Shown: positions 24,393 to 35,504 of the stretch, one piece after another
Layout: each line of letters starts with the position of its first letter
Numbering within the stretch: the first letter of the stretch is position 1
Origin: Mesocentrotus franciscanus
Lineage: Eukaryota > Echinodermata > Echinoidea > Camarodonta > Strongylocentrotidae
Direction of reading: 5' to 3'
Assembly: GCA_037976565.1 (NCBI GenBank)
Contig: CP137668.1
Location: 24,510,280-24,574,279 of the forward strand
Length of the DNA stretch: 64,000 bases
Translations under genes and position numbers: made by a program
The notes under the pieces: generated by a model
Told to the model about the DNA's origin: nothing
Database searches by the model: none
The model's input: the letters and a program-made list of their open reading frames with translations, nothing else

Positions 24393-25484
24393 TACAGTGC
24401 GTCCCAAAAAAAACTATACACTTTTGAAATGGCTGCCGAATAAAAAAATATATGATTCTGGGGGAAGAGTTTAATATGTATGGAAAGCTCATAAACTCAA
24501 CTTTCATATGACACCAAAAAGTCCGAAAATAATTCATGCTTGGGTGAGCACTGCTCACTTTTGTAAAGGGTATGAAAATTAGGTTGCGCAGGAATTAGCC
24601 TTCCAATTTGTGAGAGGTGAATCCTTTGGAGCTTAAAAAATTGAGGGTGATATGATTCATTCATGATTTGCTGAGTGAATTTCATGGTTTATTAAACCAA
24701 ACTTGTATGCATGAGTGAACAGGAATTGCATTGTTTATTGTAGCATTGTAACTTTCCCTGGTAAACTCAGTGGTGAGTTCATGGGAGTCAGGATGGGGTG
24801 ATGGTACATGGTGTAATTTCCATATTACAAACTGTTATTTTTTACATCTGTGACTTTGAATAAAAGCCTTCAACCCACATTTTAGTTATTGTAAGATTAG
24901 TTGAACATCTCATTGATTTACTTAATAACCAGATGGGGATTATGTAAATTGATTATTCAAATATGGTTTGTTGAAAAAAAGAATGTCACAGATGTTGGCT
25001 ACTTATTATTCAGGTAAATGGGTAACCCTATGTAAAAAATAACAGTTTGTAACATGTAAATTACAACATGTACCATCACTCCATCTTGACTCCCATGAAC
25101 ACACTACTGAGTCTACCAGGGAAAGTTACAATGCTACAATAAACAATGCAATTCCTGTTCAATCATGCATAAAAGTTTGGTTTAATTAACCATGAAATTC
25201 ACTCAGCAAATCATGAATGTATCATATCACCCTCAATGGTGTAAGCTCCAAAGGAGTTACCTCTCACAAATTGGAAGGCTGATTCCTGCGCAACCTAATT
25301 TTCATACCCTTTACAAAAGTGAGCAGTGCTCACCCAAGCATGAATTATTTTCGGACTTTTTGGTGTCATATGAAAGTTGAGTTTATGAGCTTTCCATACA
25401 TATAAAACTTTCCCCCCAGAATTATATATTTTTTTATTCGGCAGCCATTTCAAAAGTGTATAGTTTTTTTTGGGACGCACTGTA
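24393..25484. mobile_element. Large mariner-like foldback element (CAGTGCGTCCCA ends)
   Basis: 1092 bp including TA on both sides. The terminal inverted repeats begin CAGTGCGTCCCAAAAAAAAC and extend about 470 bp into each arm (24393-24860 and 25010-25484), leaving a loop of about 150 bp. TA target and CAGTGCGTCCCA ends are mariner-like. The mirror-image ORFs in the two arms are by-products of the palindrome; no transposase is visible. Confidence 0.85.
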
Positions 25485-25499
25485 CAGTGTGAGTCAATA

Positions 25500-25837
25500 G
25501 AACGGAGACCCAATTCCAACCCCACATATCTCAAGAACCAATTACAATGTACTAGTTACCTAAATCCAACATGTTATTGTGAACACATCACTCCAGTACT
25601 TCGCAAATTGCATTGGTTGCCGGTGACGTATACCGCATTATGTACAAAATCTTGGTTTTAACTTATAAATGTATTCATGAATTGGCACCAATGTATCTGC
25701 AAGAACTAATCCAGGAATACAAACCCTCACGCTATCTACAGTCATCTTCACAATTAAACCTTGTGTCTACTTCAGTGTCAACTCTTTCTTATGGTCATCG
25801 CTCTTTTTGCAAAGCTTCTGCTGAACTTAAGAACAAA
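25500..25837 (+). pseudogene. C-terminal reverse-transcriptase fragment, CR1/L2-like non-LTR retrotransposon
   Basis: HITPVLRKLHWLPV (frame 3, to about 25625) continues after a frameshift as IMYKILVLTYKCIHELAP and LQELIQEYKPSRYLQSSSQL (frame 2). This is the conserved HxTPVLxxLHWLPVxxRIxxKIxxLxYKxxxxxAPxYLxxL block at the C-terminus of CR1/L2-type polymerases. It is cut on the left by the mariner-like foldback and on the right by a GTCTTCATCAGC fragment. Non-functional. Confidence 0.8.
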
Positions 25838-25873
25838 TGGCGGGTTATTTGGCAATCTCGAGCTGATGAGGAC
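25838..25873 (+). repeat. Terminal fragment of the GTCTTCATCAGC repeat
   Basis: GGCGGGTTATTTGGCAATCT continuing to GATGAGGAC matches the last 36 bp of the copy at 17420-17773. Confidence 0.6.
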
Positions 25874-26690
25874 GGGCCTATTGTGCAAATGAGAGTTGTG
25901 GTTTTTATTGAAGATAAATTACAGCAAGTTTTTGTAAGGTTGTTTTTATTTTACTGGTTCATACAATCAATCTACTGCAGGATAAATAATCCAGAATGAA
26001 TTATAGCCATGTTCTCTGCACATAGGATGCCCATACCAGAGCTCTAGATTAGCTTTAACAGCTGAAATTCTGAATGTTATAGTTGATAAAGGATCGTATT
26101 GATTGTTGTGATATTGTCAAAAACTTATTTCTTTTTTCAATCATGATAAACAACAATAATCTGTAAGATTTGTATTCATTATATTTTTAACATTCTGTTA
26201 ACTTCTACAATTCCACTTTAACTTGTAATATTAAAGCAAGAAATAGTACAAGTATGTATTAAAGTTGGTAACAATATTTTTAATTATACCATTTATCCAA
26301 AATTTTGGCAGAGGCAAAGGCTTTTTTTGTAAAAGATCAAAAGAAAAAAGATCTGCCATACTATCATTTATAGATTTTGTTTTCACATCAAAAATTGATA
26401 TAGTCTGATCATAGTTTTAATAAATTGATTTAAATCTTACTAAATTTCTGTGTGTGTGAACAGTCCTACTTATATCATTAGAAGTGAAACCGGTGGTAAC
26501 AATCGGTTGTTCATCATGTCTAAGAACTGCAATAAATCAAGGCTACTATAGAATCAGGCACTTGTGTGTAAAGTAATTTTAATGCATGCTTTTATATTAT
26601 CTTTGTACTATATTGCGTTGAAGGAAACAGTCAGAAATGAACACATTAAAATTTCTATTTAATTCAAAACAAATGGAAATTTTATATTAT
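25874..26690. other. Nothing recognisable
   Basis: AT-rich. It may be untranslated sequence of the neighbouring retrotransposon, but this cannot be shown. Confidence 0.35.
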
Positions 26691-26880
26691 AAATGAAACT
26701 TGTAAATCAAATTTTAATATACACAATATTTGTTGAGTGTTCTATATCTTTTAATGTGTTATTAATGTAATTTTATACCATGTACTTTTTACTCTGTAAA
26801 CTGAACAATTTCAGCTATCAGCTGCATGTTCGATGATTTTTATCTCAATAAACATATACAATCAATCAATCAATCATCAA
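26690..26880 (+). mobile_element. 3' end of a non-LTR retrotransposon with CAAT repeats
   Basis: tctcaataaacatatacaat followed by CAAT/CAATC repeats (26860-26877) looks like a LINE 3' tail. It may belong to the CR1/L2-like fragment at 25500. Confidence 0.45.
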
Positions 26881-27002
26881 CCATAAGGACCATTTGTTAA
26901 CCAAAATACAAAATAAAACTATCAACTTCATGTCTTATAATAAAATAAAAATTGAATACATTCAAGGAAGTGTTTGTCTATTGTCTCTGACATAAATAAC
27001 CC

Positions 27003-27430
27003 TTAGACCCCGTTCTCATTCACTTCATTGGAGCGGTCTAACTAAGACCCGTTCCTCAGGAGCGGTTCTTAGGTGAGTGAGAACGGTCAAAGTGGTCCAG
27101 GAAGTGGACTTCTGGACCGCTCCAGAAGACCACCTCGGGAGGTGGTCTTGAGGAACGGTGCAATGTGAAAGGAAGCGTACTTTGAACGGAAGTGAGCTAG
27201 TGACGTTCCGCGCGAAACATGTAGTACGGTACATACGGTTTGTATTCCGTGCGCGAAAAAATTGACCTGCTGACCTGAGCTGCCATAGCAACAAGACTTT
27301 GACTCGTGGAGCGGTTTGAGCCATAAAAAACTGCTCAGAGTGTGAATGCTCGCAAACCGTTCCTCAAGACCCGTTCCTCTGGAGCGGTCTAACTAAGACC
27401 ACTTTCAAAGTGAGTGAGAACGGGGTCTAA
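27003..27430. mobile_element. TTAGACCCCGTTCTCA-ended MITE
   Basis: 428 bp with inverted ends TTAGACCCCGTTCTCATTCA and TGAGTGAGAACGGGGTCTAA. Subterminal copies of GAGCGGTCTAACTAAGACC and CCGTTCCTC repeat in both orientations. More GC-rich than the surroundings, no ORF; superfamily uncertain. Confidence 0.75.
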
Positions 27431-28808
27431 GAGTTCCTCATGTTTTAACTATCATCTCTTTCCTGTTTGCCCGGCCCGAAAATGGATTAAAACTGAAGTG
27501 TACATTCTAATGTTGTACATGTACATTTTTAAAGTTGTTGTTGTTGTTGTAGTGATAGAGATTGCATTTATCATCACACAAATAAGGAGAATTTCAAGTA
27601 TTCTCAATGTTGATACAATGTATTGTATATACACGTCTTTTGTTAAGAGCCAGAAAGGTGTATATTACATGTAAATTGATGTACTGTTAACCCATTACAT
27701 ATGGAAACCAGGTGGCTCCAGTATTAAACCTATGGTAATGAAAGAATGCGGTAGTAGATGGTTAAAAGCCCTTTTTGGCATTGTCGACTTTTGGTGGATG
27801 ATGTAATGTAAAATTTAATTTGTCAGTTTATTCAAATATCCCATGAAAACTCTGATTGTTTACAATGACATTATCTGCATATAAATCTAATTTGACCATT
27901 CCCAGTAAAGATCACTTTGAACAGAGCGAAAGCTTTTACAGCATATTTGTGGGTCACACTATCAGATTCAATCCATATTGACTTTCTATTTCTATTTCTA
28001 ATGTGTAAATTAAGTACGTGTAGACACACCCAGTACATACATTGTATACATTGCATTAGAGCCTTGATCGAGATGGAGAGTCATTACAATGCTTGCTATT
28101 CAATGACAATTTCTTGGCTTTCTAAATTCTGTTGCCATGGTAACCCAGATTCAACCTGAGTAGCAGAAGTAATTCTTTACCCAAATGGCAGAAAGAAGTA
28201 TATACCGTACATACACACAAAGTATTATACATATACACGCAACAGGATTCAAAAGAATGACTACAAAGCATCCAGTACCTAGTATAAAAAAAGATGGAGA
28301 GGGATGAAATTGCTATGCAGAGAGGGGAGAAATAGAAATTTCAAATCATTTCAAATGTGACATTTAAGAATGTAAGTGTAACCACAAGACAGACAGCGAA
28401 AGGGAGTTTAAAATGTCATAAAAGAGCTATATATAATTATCTGTGATAACAATGGCCATGAATATGAGTATATTAGGCTTTGAAATTATTGCGCAAATTA
28501 TAACATAGAAATCTTGATCAATACAAGTTCAATGGATTGGAATTAATTACATAACAACCCAATCATAAAACTAAGATATTTCCAGCAAATTTCAGGGGCC
28601 ATTCTTTGTTGTGTAGTTCAGAAGACATACAGGAATCAGTATTAAAAACAAAGGAAGCCGCTACAATATGGGAGTTTGAAAAGGAGTTGAAGAGTGATTT
28701 TATCAGTGTAATGATGTGTTCTTTATTGAAGAAAACTGCCCTGGGGAATGGACAAACGAGTACGGCTGCCCATAGCAACCTCTGCTCTCAGAGTCAAAAT
28801 ACATCGGA
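27431..28808. other. Nothing recognisable
   Basis: AT-rich intron. A TTG repeat lies at 27535-27549. Confidence 0.4.
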
Positions 28809-29157
28809 GGCTCATTTACACAGCCCAAACACCATTTTTTGTAATCTTCGATTTTATGGACTGCCATTTTCACTACTGGAAAAACCCATTAAAAACCATC
28901 AGTGTTTGCTCAATCCGATTTTTCGGTGAGAAACGCACATGCGTGACTTGTTGCTGCTCTCTCTGCATGCGATCGCACGGAAGCTATGAGAGTCACATGA
29001 CCATAAACCAGAATCGTTTACCAATGTTGCGAGAGTGGGCATTTACACTGCAAAAATCACACTCTAGAGGTGGATTTTGAGATATTGCTTTTTGTCGTAT
29101 TGAAACATTTGAATGTGAGAAAAATTGAAGATTTTTGCTTCCAGTGTAAATGCAGCT
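28809..29157 (+). mobile_element. GGCTCATTTACAC MITE, copy 1
   Basis: About 350 bp. Ends GGCTCATTTACACAG and CCAGTGTAAATGCAGCTC are inverted. Interior words CACTACTGGAAAAACCCAT and AGTCACATGACCA recur in the copy at 40639-41020. Confidence 0.7.
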
Positions 29158-29319
29158 CAGTACTGACTACTGATATCACCTGTTAACCTTCCAAAGCTCA
29201 AACAAGGCATTTCCTTTTTAAGGAAGATTTAAGAGTAATGTACTTGGTATGCTTTTCACACAGTCATATTTTTAAAGAAAACTAGACTAGAGGACCCTAA
29301 GGTACAACTTCAAAACATT
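29158..29319. other. Nothing recognisable
   Basis: AT-rich intron sequence. Confidence 0.4.
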
Positions 29320-29517
29320 AGTTTGAATGTAAAAATATAGGAATAATTTCTGTAAATAATATGATTTTAACTCATTAATTTTGTACATGTATGGTAAAAA
29401 GCTCTCGAGTTTTTGTGGGTCATCCTGTTCAAGCTGACTTAATTTTGATCTGTTATTCTTTTATATTGTTGTATGTTGGAGGCTTGGCGAATAAAATCAA
29501 TCAATCAATCAATCAAA
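29320..29517 (+). mobile_element. 3' end of a non-LTR retrotransposon with AATC repeats
   Basis: ttggaggcttggcgaataaa followed by AATC repeats (29488-29514). Without coding remains upstream, the clade is open. Confidence 0.45.
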
Positions 29518-30144
29518 ACAGGAATGGTTGGCAGCTATGTGAATGGCATACCGGTAACTGTGATTGGATTGATATAATGCAAACAGCAAGGATGATTATG
29601 TTTTAACGAAATGTCAATCAATGCCGATTTAATATTATTCTACATACATGTATACGTAGGCCTACAGGGTGTATATGGGAAAGTTAGGTCAATACTAATC
29701 AGCTCATTCGCATGAATATCTGTGCGATATTTGTGGTGTCATGACTCCATAATTGCATCATGCACAGGTTTAAAAGACCAAAACAGGCAATTGCTCGGAT
29801 GTTTTTTAATTTACAGCTAAAAAAAGAATTGCGAGGCACATGTAGAAAATAAATGCAAGCCCCAGAAAAAACAAAACAAATATCATTCTTCTCGAAGTGT
29901 TATTAACTAAATTTTTGAGAGGATCGTGAGCAAATGAGAACTGAAAAGTGATAACCCTGAGATGTATTTACCGGCCAAGAACTTCATATTTAGATTACAT
30001 CCCAGGGCCATCTAAAGTTGCATTTTATTCCCCTTCTATTTTGGAAATTCCTAATTTCATGCATATTGGATTTCAAGTGATAAGCTTTTCATGAACCGAA
30101 TCTCCATATATCGTCTGTCAGAAGGCCAGAAGGCCAGAAGGGCA
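29518..30144. other. Nothing recognisable
   Basis: AT-rich intron sequence. agaaggccagaaggcc is tandem at about 30119-30135. Confidence 0.4.
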
Positions 30145-30546
30145 TTAAAGATAAAGACCAGTTCTGGTCATGCGATTGCATTGTGAAAGAAACGTTGTGG
30201 AATCGATCAGAAAAGGTTGATCATCTAGCATATACATGTAAGTATTGGTGTGTACTGCAAGGTTCTGGAATCATCAAAATGATAAGAAATTTGGCCCAGT
30301 CTTGGTAAAGTTACAAGCAGTGTACACAGAAAGATGTATATGGGACTACGTGACCACGTGCGCAATATCTACTTGGACCCAATAGATATAATAATATCAA
30401 TTATATATCAATTAGTAGGCGGTTTCCTGGCAAAATTTTTATCATCACGTATTAGTCAAAACATATTCTTTCACATGATTGGTAATGAGAGCTTCCATTT
30501 CATTTTTTGAGAGAGGGGCGTTTCCAAAACTGGTCTTTGCCTTTAA
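30145..30546 (+). mobile_element. TTAA MITE, type B1 copy 2 (complete)
   Basis: 402 bp. Ends TTAA-AGATAAAGACCAGTT and AACTGGTCTTTGCCT-TTAA. The first 200 bp are nearly identical to type B2 (34306, 53745). Confidence 0.85.
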
Positions 30547-31609
30547 CTTGCATACTTTCACTTGCATACTTCTGCCTCTGAAAGACATTACTTTCCATTA
30601 CCACACATTGTGCAAAAACAATGAGAAGACTTTTCCCAGGCAATTTCAATCTCATATTGTGACTGATTCACTGATGAAGAAGAATAAGGATGAATTCTTT
30701 GTTACTCACTTTAATACGATAGTGAGTATTCATATATTATGAGATACCATATTTACCTGGAGTATTGCTTGATGGTCTCTCTATCTTAATGGAGAGTTAC
30801 TATAGATACTGGTCGTCAAGGAAACATAGATGTCACCAAACAATGGTGAATGAAGTGAGAGTGCTTTAATTCTCACAGCTCAAGAAAAATACTATGACAT
30901 TTGCGGTGAAATAATAGTCTCTAAAGGAAGGGAAAACTATTGGCTTTGGCTGTTAGCATGCGCGCATGCCATAAAGCAATTTCTGATAACTCGTTTCTAA
31001 GGTTTTAACTGCTCTATAAATTTTATACCATTTAAAAAAAAACTTGATAGGGATTTCTCTCTTTATCGACTTATAAACAGGACTAAGTGGATTGAAACTA
31101 CCAGTACCTAATTTTAGTAGTTTCGTATTAAATACGTATACGGTTTTTAAGTTAAGGCCATTTTAATGCTAATGATCTTCTGCTTAAAGCAAGTTCGCGT
31201 TTAGCAGACCAGTGAAATGCGCTAACGCCATTCTCACACCATTCTGATATCTTCAGAGCTTCTGAAGTATCAACTTGTTATCATACCTACATATGTCTAC
31301 AGCTTTGTTACATATTGTGACAGATATAGTCATTTATATTGCATGTGAGATAGTGATTGCCTGATAAGACATGTATTGTGTATTGACTTACCCTGTGTGT
31401 GGACAAAGACCACCTAACTTGTTTGATTCTAAACAAAGCTTCTGTCATTAAGATTTCATTGAACAATAGTTCTAATAATATTCATTGTGGACTTTGATTT
31501 GACACAATTGAACTTTTTTTTAATGGTTCCAACTTTTGTAGTCAAACATATGTGTGACTACAAATCCCTTTAATCATCCAGTCTGACACTTTAAATCTGT
31601 AGAGATTAT
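30547..31609. other. Nothing recognisable
   Basis: AT-rich intron sequence without clear features. Confidence 0.4.
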
Positions 31610-31945
31610 TAAGTGCAAGTGTACTTAAGTAAGGTGTTAAGTATCAGTCACTATAATCTGATGATAAGTCTCATTCATCTTTTGATAAAGGTGTTCAACA
31701 GTTCAAGTATCAAAAGCACAAGGTGTTAAAGTATCATAAGCATAAGGTGGTAAAGTATCATTCATAAATTGATAAAGGTGTCAAAAATTCTAAAGTTCAT
31801 TGTATTCGGTGTTGAGATTATTATTCACTCAAATTTCATTCATCTACTGATAAAGGTGTTAAAAGATCACAAGTAGCAGTCAATGTAATCTGCTTCATGA
31901 GTAAGTCTCATTCATCCATTGATAAAGGTGTTAAAAAGCACCCTT
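31610..31945 (+). repeat. Degenerate tandem repeat (TCATTCATCNNTTGATAAAGGTGTT)
   Basis: Four diverged units with cores at about 31670, 31760, 31845 and 31910 share tcattcat followed by tgataaaggtgt and interspersed AAGTATCA words. Unit length about 80-120 bp. Confidence 0.6.
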
Positions 31946-33255
31946 TTGTTTACTAATGATGGATTAGCCACAAGACTCTATTGTCCAGGAACTACAAGCA
32001 GTCAACCCAGTCTTACAATGCAGACATTATTGATTACCATGCAGCGGCTGGCCTTTCACATCCTGCTATCAAATAGGAACTCTTTCATTGGAATGGACAC
32101 AGTGAAAGATCTTCCTTTTAAATGGAAAACTGAAAACGTTCACATGACTTCCCAAAAACTTCACGCATAAACATCATCTAGATTTCAAAATTTTTTTGGC
32201 AAGGTTTGAGTAGTGTGATCACCATGCCATTGTTTAGCACAAAATTGTTTGGAAACAGCAACCTTGACAACTTGGCTAATATGACGTCACACTTCGGAAC
32301 TCTATTGTGGAAGAAACTGTCTGGAAAGCAATGGACAGGTTTACTAACATATTCAAATGTATGGATGTTTCTTTCCTGGGGACCTAGTGATGAGAAATTC
32401 CCTTAACCTGTTATTAATGAATGAACTACAATACTTGGAATCCAGTCTGCATACATTACTTGATGCTATGTTGAGGAAGCCTCAGGCAAGCTTTTGTGTT
32501 GTCAAGAACAACATTTCTTTAAACAGTATGCATAAAATTTGATAGTAAACCAGTGTATTGGTAAAGGTTGATTAAATAAAAAAAATAATTAAAAATTCAA
32601 AGAGCATGTGGTTAGGAGAGGAGGAAAGTAGACCCGCCACCTCCAAAAAGAAGCATTTTACAATATGGAATATTAGACCAAGTAAAGGATAGCTACACAA
32701 TACACACCGTAAGTAAGGAAATATGATGAACTGAAAAGTAGACAAAGTGATAATTAGACTAAACAATGATTAGACCAAATGGTATGTAGATGAAGAGTGT
32801 TTAAAGGTTGACAAACTGTGTCTATAGACATAAAGATGAGACACACTGGGAATTGCAAATATTGAACCAGACCAAATACAAATTAGTCCTCTACTGTGAA
32901 ACAAAGACAATTCTGCAAATTGTTTATCACAGCAATTTTCGAAGCATTTTCTTCTTTTTGTGTCTTGCTAAAATTGTTAGTGTTGATCAAATCATTTTGC
33001 AATTTCAGCTGTACCATTTGTAAAATTTGCAAAGGTGTCTTGCACATGAAATAGTCTGGGGCTATATTCTAAAGGCAATGTTTGTGTTGGGGAAAATATT
33101 TTCAAATGCCATATGTAACGAACTGAAATTAGCACAGAACTACTGGTCTATGCCTAGGAAGCGAACTTTACATAGAAAAACCTCAACCAACAACTTGTTC
33201 TAATGTTGATATGTTATGACTATTTACTAGCATTTATTACTAGCATGAAAGATAA
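31946..33255. other. Nothing recognisable
   Basis: Contains short adjacent open frames (31919-32170, 32206-32406) of less AT-biased composition but with no motif I know. The rest is AT-rich. Confidence 0.35.
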
Positions 33256-33412
33256 GGGCCCCATTGCATAAAACTTACCATTGATGGTAACTTTGTCATC
33301 AATGGCAACTACCATGGTAGCAGGGCTCAACAGCCAATCAAAATCAAGGTTTACATGGCAGTTACCATTGATGGCAAAGTTACAATCAATGATAAGTTTT
33401 GTGCAACGGGCC
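33256..33412 (-). mobile_element. GGGCCCCGTTGCA MITE, copy 2
   Basis: Inverted relative to 10478-10634. Ends GGGCCCCATTGCATAAAAC and GTGCAACGGGCC, with the same CCATTGATGG palindromic words. Confidence 0.8.
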
Positions 33413-33526
33413 AAGGTCTCATTGGAGCCATGCAAAAGGATGTGAAATCTTATACTTTAAAATAGAGTGAACACATGTGGCTCTAAATATACAATAACAT
33501 ATTTTTTCAGAATACCATCCATGATA

Positions 33527-34072
33527 TTAAAGGGGAAGTCCACCCTGATATTAACTTGGTTTGAATAGAAGCAGAAAAGTGAGAGAAACAGGTCAGTGAA
33601 AGTTTGAGCAAAAAACAATTAAAAGGAAGAAAGTTATGGATTTTTTGAAGGTGCGATCAATCAAACACAAATTGGCAACTGTGTGACGTATCTTGCGAGG
33701 TCTCCTCCCATCTGCTCTGTACTAAAACATTCAAAAATTCACATTTTCCCGTAAGAAAATTGTCAATCACTCATTCACCCTAAATAAAATTATTGCAAAT
33801 ATGTTTTTACACAACCCCAGTATGAAACAAATCTATTCCGTCATCAATAACTAAGAAAATTAAAGTTTATGAAATTTTCTGAACAGACCGAATTAGAGAG
33901 GAGCCCGCAAGATTCGTCAGAGTGTTGCCAATTTGTGTTTCACTGATGACAACTTCAAAAATACATAACTTTCCTATTGGGTATTGCTCAAACGTTCACT
34001 GATTTGTTTCTTTCATGTTTCTGCTTTCATTAAAACTAACTTTTAAAATATCAGGGTGGACTTCCCCTTTAA
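33527..34072 (+). mobile_element. TTAA MITE, GGGGAAGTCCACC family, copy 2 (long form)
   Basis: 546 bp with TTAA at both ends and perfect ends AGGGGAAGTCCACCCTGATAT / ATATCAGGGTGGACTTCCCCT apart from small changes. The arms continue inward through CACAAATTGGCAAC for about 190 bp. The copy at 18521 lacks the central part. It ends 14 bp from an exon. Confidence 0.85.
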
Positions 34073-34086
34073 AGATAAGATCATAC

Positions 34087-34269
34087 CTGAGGTACATGAC
34101 TCTCTACTCTCTAAACGTTCAAACGAACGTTCCAAACTGGAGGAGTCGCCGTTGGTGATTTCTGTAGTGATGATGGTGGAGGTTCGTTTGATCTCTTCCA
34201 GCTCGGAGAAGTAGGTACTCAACTCCCCGCTCCCTCGCTCACTGCGCTCTGGAGAATTCATGATGAATT
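34087..34269 (-). CDS. ARHGAP18: Exon of an ARHGAP18/28/40-family Rho GTPase-activating protein (most 5' exon seen)
   Basis: Read on the minus strand, the exon follows an acceptor (atcttgacag) and ends at a donor (TCAG then gtatga). The 183 nt start with two bases completing a codon and end with one base of the next (phase 1). The frame is open and includes STYFSELEEIKRTSTI, resembling the short acidic N-terminal segment of ARHGAP18 that precedes its WLxEAGL motif. Members of this family are cytoplasmic GAPs for RhoA-type GTPases acting on actin and cell shape; the GAP domain is C-terminal and not in the window. An in-frame ATG lies near the exon start, so a start here is possible, though the acceptor suggests an upstream exon. 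Codon use and GC are clearly higher than the surroundings. A TTAA element sits 14 bp beyond the donor and another 36 bp before the acceptor. Family assignment relies mainly on the two downstream exons. Confidence 0.75.
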
Positions 34270-34305
34270 CTGTCAAGATTAGGATATAAAAAAAGTGTTA
34301 ACAAC

Positions 34306-34697
34306 TTAAAGATAAAGTTGAGTTGTGGTCATGCGATTGCATTGCGAAAGAAACAGTGTGGAATCGATCAGAAAAGGTTGATCATCTAGCATATAAGTAT
34401 CGGTGTGTACTGCAAGGTTCTGGAATCATCAAAATGATAAGAAATTTGGCCCAGTCTTGGTAAAGTTACAAGCACTGTACACAGAAAGATGTGTATGGGA
34501 CTACACGAATATGTGGCGTAAAAATCTGTCCCGATTTTTATGCTGTTACATGCCATATTTAGAATATGAAGGCATTTGAAGAGCCATGCTTTTCAGGGAA
34601 CATGTTTTATCTGATGTTCTTCCACACTTGCATAATAACAATGATAACGCTCACAAATTATTTTTCACCTCTTCCCAGAACTCAACCTTCTCTTTAA
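34306..34697 (+). mobile_element. TTAA MITE, type B2 copy 1
   Basis: 392 bp. Ends TTAA-AGATAAAGTTGAGTT and AACTCAACCTTCTCT-TTAA. The 5' half matches type B1; the 3' half does not. Confidence 0.85.
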
Positions 34698-35504
34698 AGA
34701 GGTAGGCTATAAGTGTTTGACCCCCCTCCCCCCTCATCTTCCAAGTATGAATACTGTAGACTATTGAAGTGGTATAAATACTTTAATCATTCCATTTGAA
34801 TTGATCAAACATATTTGTATTGAGTAATAAAATGAGTCCCCCTGAAAATCAACCAGAATCAAATTTAAAGTATTTTGCTAAAACTAATTATCTGAAGTAT
34901 GCACAAGTAAGCTGCAAACTTTCACAACATTTAAGAATTTTAACGGATGTAAGATTTATTATTTTGTTGACAAAAATGAATACTGGTATAACCAAACTAG
35001 TTATACCGGTTAAAGATATCATCTGATGAAAGCCAGAATGGTATTAACTCTGTGTGAAATTATACGAGTTAATAACCTTATAGCTCTCAGCAAGTGAGGG
35101 ATTAAAACAACATCAACATGATGACTTCCTCCCATCATCGACTCTCCATTTTGTTTATGGTCCTTGCTTACACTTACAATCTATAATGAGAGCAGGCAGA
35201 CTTTATCTCGATACGACCCCAAGAGTTGAAACGAAGATGACGTGACATAGATGATACATTCGAGATCTCATCGTAATCAGCAATCAGCATGTAAATAACT
35301 CCATCAGATCATTGCTGAAATTCTCCAAATTGTGATGGATGATGATGATGATGATGAAAGCCCTGGGCGCAACCATATACTGGGATCTGTGAAGGAGAGA
35401 TTGGATAAGGCAAGGGTTATCTTGGTGAAACTGGGACATGATTAAACTGTAAACTATAAATCTGCCATGCATCTATAGTCATTTCAAGGAATTCAAGCTC
35501 ATGC
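34698..35504. other. Hairpin and GAT microsatellite in otherwise plain sequence
   Basis: 35028-35092 is a short hairpin of the CAGAAGGGCGTTAACTC type. 35336-35358 is a GAT repeat. Nothing else seen; any 5' exon of the ARHGAP gene here was not recognised. Confidence 0.4.

Larger units (their letters stand above)
18380..34086 (-). other. Large intron of the ARHGAP18-like gene
   Basis: The 15.7 kb between two phase-compatible exons is almost entirely dispersed repeats: TTAA elements, a 1.1-kb mariner-like foldback, CR1/L2-like debris, LINE 3' tails and GGGCCC elements, each listed separately. No further exon was recognised, but short exons could be missed. Confidence 0.65.

Noticed and set aside
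24497..25380. Two near-identical 62-codon frames, one on each strand
   Set aside because: They are the same sequence in the two arms of the mariner-like foldback. No transposase motifs.
28606..29080. Overlapping plus-strand frames of 107 and 110 codons
   Set aside because: They span into the GGCTCATTTACAC MITE, whose other copy does not preserve the frames.
31919..32406. Adjacent open frames that might be a remnant gene
   Set aside because: No motif, no splice sites and no consistent frame; left unassigned.
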